The notes beneath the pieces were generated by a model, which was given only the letters and a program-made list of their open reading frames with translations, did not search any database and had not been told where the DNA came from. Shown here piece by piece: positions 48,365 through 56,392 of a DNA stretch of 64,000 nt. Made by a program: the position numbers and the translations under genes. The stretch is from Crotalaria pallida (Eukaryota > Streptophyta > Magnoliopsida > Fabales > Fabaceae), in the NCBI GenBank assembly GCA_037953625.1, contig CM075652.1, positions 31,862,501 through 31,926,500 of the forward strand. Direction: 5' to 3'. How positions within the stretch are numbered: the stretch's first letter is position 1; each line of letters opens with the position of its first letter.

Positions 48365-49352
48365 CGCACCCCAGATCTGATCTGGTGCGTTGAATCTGAA
48401 CTTGGGGGCCAAGTTGCTCAATCCTAGCCGTCCGATTCTCTTTCTCTTGGCATAAAACAAATTACAACAACAACAACACCACATTCCCTCCATCATCAAC
48501 ATCATCTCTTCCTCCCCTTTTCTCTCAACTTCAAGAACACCTCCACCACCCATCCACCATACACACTTGATTTTTGGGCACCTCAACCCAAAATCAAACA
48601 AAACCCATCAAGCTTGCTCCATGAATGTTGGTTGAAGCTCATCTCTTCTCCTCCCTTGGTTCACACGATTTACCTCCCTCCTTCCATTCTCCTTGGTTTT
48701 TCATTTTTCCACCATTGATTTGGGTAAGTAAGCTTCATGCCATAAGTAATTTTCCTTTCATTCAAACTCTCCTTAATTCATGAATTTTTGTTCTAAAACC
48801 CTTAGGGTTCTTGCACCCATGATTATGTAGGGCTTTGTTTCATGCTTTTCCAACTCAAACCAAGGCAAAGACAAGGATCATTTCATCATTTCCTTATTGA
48901 GGTGGTAAGCTAGGCTTAGGAAGTTCAAATTCCCAAGATTTTGAGCTAGGGCTCACTAAGGTTCTATATACTCTTTGCTAATTTAAGGTAAGGAGTGGGT
49001 TATAGTGAGTATTACCTTACTCTGGGGTTTAGTTTACATTATGCATATGATGAGTACTAAGATATTTGTGTTAGTTTAGGTTAATATGATATAAAATAAT
49101 TGTTAGAATAGAATTTATGACTTAGGGAATTTATTTTGATGTTGACATATTGCATTTTGTGGTTTGGTGATGTTGATGAATTATATGCTTATGTTGTTAA
49201 TAATTTGAGTTGTGATAATAAGTGAAATTGTGCTAATTAAGTTACAAAATATATTTGTGATCATTGGATAATGAAAATGTGAAATGTGGTAATTAATTTT
49301 GAATAATGGAAATTTGCTAAAGAATTGATAATGATAAAGAACTAATTATATT

Positions 49353-49721
49353 ATACCCAGGCTCAGCCAGGGGAGATTGTATTTTACCCGGACGCAGTAA
49401 GTCGTTTTCGCACAGGGGTGCGAACACAGTAGGTCGTGACCAGGGGATTTACCCGGGCGCAGTAAGTCGTTATCGAGCGGTGGTGCGAACGCAGTAGGTC
49501 GTGACCAGGGGATTGAGAAACATACCCGGGCGCAGTAAGTCGCTATCGCGCGGTGGTGCGAGCGCAGTAGGTCGTGACCAGGGGATTTACCCGGGCGCAG
49601 TAAGTCGTGAGTGCACAGGAATGCAGACGCAGTAGGTCGTGACCAGGGGATTGAGACACATACCCGGGCGCAGTAAGTCGTGAGTGCACAGGAGTGCAGA
49701 CGCAGTAGGTCGTGACCAGGG
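49353..49721. repeat. F3 LTR minisatellite (CCCGGGCGCAGTAAGTCG...)
   Basis: About six units of ~60-70 bp, each with the half-units CGCAGTAAGTCG and CGCAGTAGGTCGTGACCAGG. It lies in the same part of the LTR as the F1 minisatellite but has a different sequence. Second copy at 55227-55595. Confidence 0.9.
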
Positions 49722-50518
49722 ACAGATAAAAAGAATATTAATATGATTAAAATACATGGAACGAAAGACTTAAGAAAATGTTAAATCAAAAACGATTTGA
49801 GAAACTAATGAATACTCGAAATTGAATTGTGATGAATTGACTCTTATTTATGATGTTGTGATTGAATTGTTATATGTGTATGGCTTAGTGTCGCATTATG
49901 TCTTAATTGGAAACTGCCTCCCCATTTTATGTGTAATACTCACTCCTTACTATCATCACAGGTACTAAGAAAGAGTTTGCACCTGAGTAGGCCGAGCAGG
50001 AGTACTCTCCCTCTCAGGGAGAGTAGGTTACCTTTAGTGATGTAGGACATGGGAATGTCCTGGGCCCGATGATGTGAATCATTTTTATTGTATATAAATG
50101 TAAATAGCTTTTTGGGGGCCCAGGACGACTCCTTTTGGGAAAGGGGTCTATTTTGGGGAAAAACTTATTTCCTAAAACTTGTTTATATTCCGCTAACTCT
50201 GATGCTGATACTATGATGTCTTAAACCTGTTTCTGATGCGTGCACGAAGATGCACTAGCTGGTATATATATATGTGAATAGCCCTGCAGGCTTTGTTATG
50301 TGAAAATATTATTGTTTATCAGGTTGCAGGAAAACACGAATTTTTGGAAAAGTCCAATAAACAAACGAAACTCCGTCCGTTTGACGGGAGATTTTCATAT
50401 GAAAGAAAAGTAATTAAGAGTTTTTCCTAATCAATTCATGAGTCGAAAAAGGAATTTTTAAGTTGCTATTTTTAATTAAGGGTATATAAGGGTAAATAAA
50501 CTTAGGTGTTACATTTTA

Positions 50519-50595
50519 TGGTATCAGAGCAGTTTCCCTCGGCCTTTGGAGTGTGGACTCACATCTCCATATGGTTACTCACCAAGCGAGTAACC
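50519..50595 (+). promoter_or_regulatory. F3 primer binding site and structured leader
   Basis: TGGTATCAGAGC (50519-50530), 5 nt after the LTR. SL1 follows with arms GGAGTGTG and CACATCTCC (one bulged T), then SL2 (50573-50595) with arms GGTTACTC and GAGTAACC and loop ACCAAGC. Confidence 0.88.
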
Positions 50596-50696
50596 GATAT
50601 GAGTAAATAAGTGACTAAATTAGAGTAATAAGATAGAGTAGTTATTACTGCTAAATAATATATGTATTAACTTGTCATTTTCTAGGATTAGGAGTT

Positions 50697-51773
50697 ATGG
50701 CAAGCAGGCGCAGTGACGATGAGAGGATCGCTGCAATCATAGAAAGTTTGGTCCAAATCAATCAAAGACAAGCTGAATTGGTGGCTACGGCTGTGACAAC
50801 CATAGCCTCACTTAACCAGTCATCTCAGTCAATTCAGGATCCCTCCCCAGCTGCAATTCATTGGTTGACTGAATTCAAGTGGCATGGTCCCCCTAAGTTC
50901 GAGGGTGGCTATAATCCGAATGTAACTCGGAAGTGGCTTCGGGAGATAGAAGAAATTCTCTACGATATATCGCCGCCTGAGGAACAGAAAGTCCTTTTGG
51001 TTCAATATGCACTTGTTGGAGAAGCAGAGCAGTGGTGGGAGCAGGTTCAAAAGTGTATGGGGACCAATGAACAAAAAGTGTCATGGGACGCATTCAAGGA
51101 AAGGTTCCGGGGAAAGTATCTTTTCGAAGATGTCCGAAAGGAGAAGGAACGTGCTTTCCTATGCTTGAGACAAGAGAACATGAGTGTTGAGGAATATGTA
51201 GGGAAATTTGAGGATCTGATTCACTATGCTACCAGCTATAAGGGTGTGAATGAAGAAATCAAATGCATCAAGTTCCTTGCAGGACTCCGTGAGGATCTTA
51301 GAGCAGTTCTTGGAGAGGTACCCAAGGACAGCTTTGCTCGGCTAGTACATTGGGCCAGCGTTTGGGATAAAGGTATGGCGAGGTCGAAAGGTGCCACAGG
51401 GAAATCAAAGGTTCATTCTAAACCTGAGATCGAGAGGGTTACTTCAAAGAAAGCAAGGCTGATGGTAACCCCTCAGTTTCCCAAGTCTACTTGTGTCCAT
51501 TGTGGGAAGTTTCATGGGGGCGAATGTTGGAAGGTGCTGAGAAAAAGTATGAAAGGGCGTTGTTTTCAATGTGGGCAACCGGGGCATTTCGTTGCAAATT
51601 GTCCCCTGAAGGGTGTACGGGAGGAAGCAGTTAAGTCACAGCAGCAGCTGGCACCTGGGAGTCAGCATATTCCAAGGGGTACGTCTTGTATGTTGCGATC
51701 TTTTGTAGTTATTGTTGGAATTAGGAAATTGAGTATTCTTGCAAATTTCCCTAGTCTCCCTATAAAATTATGA
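50697..51773 (+). CDS. gag: F3 Gag protein (358 aa)
   Basis: Intact Gag beginning MASRRSDDERIAAIIE, 100 nt after SL2. N-terminal helical region (1-55), retrotrans_gag-type domain ~58-225 (WLTEFKWHGPPKFEGG, EAEQWWEQV, FRGKYLFEDVRKEKE, LRQENMSVEEYV), basic Lys/Arg linker, then two zinc knuckles: modified CVHCGKFHGGEC (~265) and canonical CFQCGQPGHFVANC (~284). The tail after ~310 has no protease and runs into non-coding sequence. The protein would assemble particles and bind element RNA. It is homologous to the F2 remnant and more distantly to F1 Gag. Confidence 0.93.
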   Translation: MASRRSDDERIAAIIESLVQINQRQAELVATAVTTIASLNQSSQSIQDPSPAAIHWLTEFKWHGPPKFEGGYNPNVTRKWLREIEEILYDISPPEEQKVLLVQYALVGEAEQWWEQVQKCMGTNEQKVSWDAFKERFRGKYLFEDVRKEKERAFLCLRQENMSVEEYVGKFEDLIHYATSYKGVNEEIKCIKFLAGLREDLRAVLGEVPKDSFARLVHWASVWDKGMARSKGATGKSKVHSKPEIERVTSKKARLMVTPQFPKSTCVHCGKFHGGECWKVLRKSMKGRCFQCGQPGHFVANCPLKGVREEAVKSQQQLAPGSQHIPRGTSCMLRSFVVIVGIRKLSILANFPSLPIKL

Positions 51774-53677
51774 ACATCTTAGGAGCTGTAAGTTTCTACC
51801 CTTATTAAGCTTTTAGTAAAGCCATATGAAGTATACCCCGTCTATCTATTTTAAATGGCTGGCCAATAGTTCAAAATAAGTTAATGTTAGGCTTAAGAGA
51901 ACGAAAATCAATCAACCCATGCCCTTAGGTATTGTCGGAATCGAACTTCTTCGATGTCGTTTTGATAGCTACATTCCTTGGATTGTATTCCTGATTTAGG
52001 TCTCGTTCTGGAAATTAGTGGTCACAGGAAAAGACTTAGAACTTCTGAGTTCTTATAACAGAAAATTGTGGAAAATTTAGTGATATACCAAAATAAATAT
52101 GACCTTAGAAAGAGCTTATAAGTGTAAAGCATTAGTTAAGACGCTTAAGCAAGAACTGCGATAATGTTATTATCTAATGGAGTGGGAGGTTAGAACTGAT
52201 CACTCTAATCCTTGCATTTGTTAAATGATAACATTGTCAACATCCATTTAACAGTGATGTACTATTAATAGACGTGAGCTTGGGATTGATCACCTCAATC
52301 TTCGCATCTATTAATGGATACTGTCATTACAACCTTTTAAGTGAAATCGAGACAGCCGAAGCAGTGGCTTCCAAGAAGTAAAACCCTTGTAAGAAAGTCA
52401 ACTGACCGAAAAATATCGTTCCCAAAACTTATTGTAGGATCTAGAATTTGACCTAGAACAAAACGGAAGGAAGGAGAACCTTAGGTTGCTTTTCCCGATT
52501 GTAGAATAGTATTAGTGCATATTAGAATCATAGAACGGGTTAAGCAAAACCCTACATGAACTAACCCTAACTATCATAGAGACCGAACCGAAAGGGGGTA
52601 ACCCAGAACTTACTGGGAATCTTACCAAGATTCCTAGATGACCCTCCGTCATGAGAGCAAATCTTAATAAATTTATGAAGACTCCACATCGAGACTGAAC
52701 GATTTTAATGATTGACCAACCACAAGTGGTAAAACTCAGCTTGGCCTTCAATCGTAGAAGTGGTGTAAACCTTAAGCGTGTTGTGACTCCTAAAAGTGAC
52801 ATAAGAGTCAGATTCCATAGATACTCTTAGTCTATACCAAATTTATTCAAGCATCCTTGAAGGTTTGATTCAAAGTAGGTGAAAGTTTGGTTGCTAACAA
52901 GCATCAAGACTTGGTTTATAACTCTATAGAGTTAGCTTAGTGAACAACGAAACCCCTAAATCTCAAGTATATATATATATACCCACCTTGGATCATGATT
53001 ACCCAATCATCATTTGAATGCTCCATTGCTATTCTGTGAAACTTTGACTAATGATTCGGTTAGTAAAAGTGGATCTCCTTCTTCTTATTCTATTTGGTCC
53101 AATGCAATTATGGAGTAGTGGCTTTTACGTCATAATCAAAGATTGCCTCCTTCCAGCCGAATAAGAAGAGTGAATTCACGACTTACCCTCAATTCTCATC
53201 CTGGAATAATTCATTATCCCTGGAGTTCCCGTTTTATCTACTCGGCTCGTTCCTTATGGACGAGTAGAGTTCTAACCATGATCCGTGGTATTCTACAAAA
53301 GTCTGTGGATTACATGATCTTATTCTGTCTCCCTAAAATTAGCAACATAAATTCTTCATGAAATTCTATGGATTTAGTAATTGTCATCGTTTAATCCTTG
53401 CGTTCTTCGTCGGAAGTTCCATGGGAGACGATCAAAAGCTGATACAATCGGTCTCTTACCTTAGGGTATCGAGGTGATATAGTATGTTAATGCCAAGTGG
53501 GGGAGCAACTTAGCAATCCAACTTGGGTTTTGTCTAAGTAAACGTGAGTCGAGAATTAAACGAACTAAACGGGAGGAAAATCCAAACCGTAGGCTAAAGT
53601 TTCATCAGTGGGGTGGTTCTCCAATTGAGGGACAGAATGGAATTTCGGGGACGAAATTCCAGTAAGTGGGGGAGAAT
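51774..53677 (+). other. F3 non-coding 3' internal region
   Basis: No pol similarity in any frame that I can see. It has a related pair of blocks (52193-52232 and 52282-52325, cores CTGATCACTCTAATCCTTGC and ATTGATCACCTCAATCTTCG) shared with F2. It ends with hairpin 53639-53660 (GGAATTTCG and CGAAATTCC) and polypurine tract AAGTGGGGGAGAA. The ~1.9 kb may be spacer kept for RNA length or signals. Confidence 0.8.
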
Positions 53678-56387
53678 TGTAACATCCTAAACTTTGATTT
53701 TAAGGAAATTATTGATTTAAACCTTAGAAAAATTGGAAAAGTGATTTAATGAATTTTGCCAAATATGTGGGTGGTGATTATAGGCCCTAGGAGTTGTATA
53801 GGAGGTATATATGGCCTTGGGCAGGGTCAAATAAGCGAGATCGGGAGTAAAATCGGCATTTTAGGTGTTAGAAATCGACCGAAAAGAGAAAATTAGAAAT
53901 TCATTATAGGAAGCTAAGAAAATAAATTCCACCGTTGGATGTGAAGTTTATGGGGTAAAGAAGCATGTCTAAAAATTTGGACTCGATCCGACGGTCGACG
54001 AAAAAGTTACGGCGAATCGAAGATTTGAAAAGTGAAACTCGCCCAGGCGCATGAGCCACTCGCCCAGGCGCATGAGCCACTCGCCCAGGCGAGTTCACTA
54101 TTCATTTGAGCTCAAATCCAGTGAAAAACTCGACCAGGCGAGAAATAGGCTCGCCCAGGTGAGTCCCTGATGTTCAGCAGCACGTGTTCAGATGCCAAAA
54201 CCCGCCCAAGCGAGAAATAGGCTCACCCAGGCGAGCGACGCACCCCAGATCTGATCTAGTGCGTTGAATCTGAACTTGGGGGCCAAGTTGCTCAATCCTA
54301 GCCGTCCGATTCTCTTTCTCTTGGCATAAAACAAATTACAACAACAACAACACCACATTCCCTCCATCATCAACATCATCTCTTCCTCCCCTTTTCTCTC
54401 AACTTCAAGAACACCTCCACCACCCATCCACCATACACACTTGATTTTTGGGCACCTCAACCCAAAATCAAACAAAACCCATCAAGCTTGCTCCATGAAT
54501 GTTGGTTGAAGCTCATCTCTTCTCCTCCCTTGGTTCACACGATTTACCTCCCTCCTTCCATTCTCCTTGGTTTTTCATTTTTCCACCATTGATTTGGGTA
54601 AGTAAGCTTCATGCCATAAGTTATTTTCCTTTCATTCAAACTCTCCTTAATTCATGAATTTTTGTTCTAAAACCCTTAGGGTTCTTGCACCCATGATTAT
54701 GTAGGGCTTTGTTTCATGCTTTTCCAACTCAAACCAAGGCAAAGACAAGGATCATTTCATCATTTCCTTATTGAGGTGGTAAGCTAGGCTTAGGAAGTTC
54801 AAATTCCCAAGATTTTGAGCTAGGGCTCACTAAGGTTCTATATACTCTTTGCTAATTTAAGGTAAGGAGTGGGTTATAGTGAGTATTACCTTACTCTGGG
54901 GTTTAGTTTACATTATGCATATGATGAGTACTAAGATATTTGTGTTAGTTTAGGTTAATATGATATAAAATAATTGTTAGAATAGAATTTATGACTTAGG
55001 GAATTTATTTTGATGTTGACATATTGCATTTTGTGGTTTGGTGATGTTGATGAATTATATGCTTATGTTGTTAATAATTTGAGTTGTGATAATAAGTGAA
55101 ATTGTGCTAATTAAGTTACAAAATATATTTGTGATCATTGGATAATGAAAATGTGTAATGTGGTAATTAATTTTGAATAATGGAAATTTGCTAAAGAATT
55201 GATAATGATAAAGAACTAATTATATTATACCCAGGCTCAGCCAGGGGAGATTGTATTTTACCCGGACGCAGTAAGTCGTTTTCGCACAGGGGTGCGAACG
55301 CAGTAGGTCATGACCAGGGGATTTACCCGGGCGCAGTAAGTCGTTATCGAGCGGTGGTGCGAACGCAGTAGGTCGTGACCAGGGGATTGAGAAACATACC
55401 CGGGCGCAGTAAGTCGCTATCGCGCGGTGGTGCGAGCGCAGTAGGTCGTGACCAGGGGATTTACCCGGGCGCAGTAAGTCGTGAGTGCACAGGAATGCAG
55501 ACGCAGTAGGTCGTGACCAGGGGATTGAGACACATACCCGGGCGCAGTAAGTCGTGAGTGCACAGGAGTGCAGACGCAGTAGGTCGTGACCAGGGACAGA
55601 TAAAAAGAATATTAATATGATTAAAATACATGGAACGAAAGACTTAAGAAAATGTTAAATCAAAAACGATTTGAGAAACTAATGAATACTCGAAATTGAA
55701 TTGTGATGAATTGACTCTTATTTATGATGTTGTGATTGAATTGTTATATGTGTATGGCTTAGTGTCGCATTATGTCTTAATTGGAAACTGCCTCCCCATT
55801 TTATGTGTAATACTCACTCCTTACTATCATCACAGGTACTGAGAAAGAGTTTGCACCTGAGTAGGCCGAGCAGGAGTACTCTCCCTCTCAGGGAGAGTAG
55901 GTTACCTTTAGTGATGTAGGACATGGGAATGTCCTGGGCCCGATGATGTGAATCATTTTTATTGTATATAAATGTAAATAGCTTTTTGGGGGCCCAGGAC
56001 GACTCCTTTTGGGAAAGGGGTCTATTTTGGGGAAAAACTTATTTCCTAAAACTTGTTTATATTCCGCTAACTCTGATGCTGATACTATGATGTCTTAAAC
56101 CTGTTTCTGATGCGTGCACGAAGATGCACTAGCTGGTATATATATATGTGAATAGCCCTGCAGGCTTTGTTATGTGAAAATATTATTGTTTATCAGGTTG
56201 CAGGAAAACACGAATTTTTGGAAAAGTCCAATAAACAAACGAAACTCCGTCCGTTTGACGGGAGATTTTCATATGAAAGAAAAGTAATTCAGAGTTTTTC
56301 CTAATCAATTCATGAGTCGAAAAAGGAATTTTTTAGTTGCTATTTTTAATTAAGGGTATATAAGGGTAAATAAACTTAGGTGTTACA
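53678..56387 (+). repeat. F3 3' LTR (2710 bp)
   Basis: Nearly identical to 47804-50513, with minisatellite 55227-55595, palindromes 54038-54238 and hairpin 55877-55899. It is followed by target duplication GAAGA. Confidence 0.93.
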
Positions 56388-56392
56388 GAAGA

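Larger units (their letters stand above)
47804..50513 (+). repeat. F3 5' LTR (2710 bp)
   Basis: TGTAACATCC...AGGTGTTACA. In order: U3 with the CTCGCC(CA)GGCGAG palindromes (48164-48364), a likely TATA-like CATAAAAC (48452-48459) followed by CAA repeats, donor-like GTAAGT (48724), donor-like GTAAGG (GT at 48988), minisatellite 49353-49721, acceptor-like CACAG ending at 49961, hairpin 50003-50025, and the GGACAT/ATGTCC hairpin near 50047-50062. Confidence 0.93.
47804..56387 (+). mobile_element. F3: complete gag-only (TR-GAG-like) LTR retrotransposon, 8.58 kb
   Basis: Full element with two 2710-bp LTRs, Met-tRNA primer site, gag, non-coding 3' region, polypurine tract and 5-bp target duplication GAAGA (47799-47803 and 56388-56392). 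The LTRs are the same length and differ at only about a dozen sites that I noticed (~0.5%). At an assumed plant LTR rate of 1.3e-8 per site per year that is roughly 0.2 My. It sits inside the F5 5' LTR. It has no pol, so it must be mobilised in trans. Confidence 0.95.

Noticed and set aside
48314..48601. 95-codon ORF in the F3 LTR
   Set aside because: Antisense to the element, low-complexity, no conservation outside the LTR copies.
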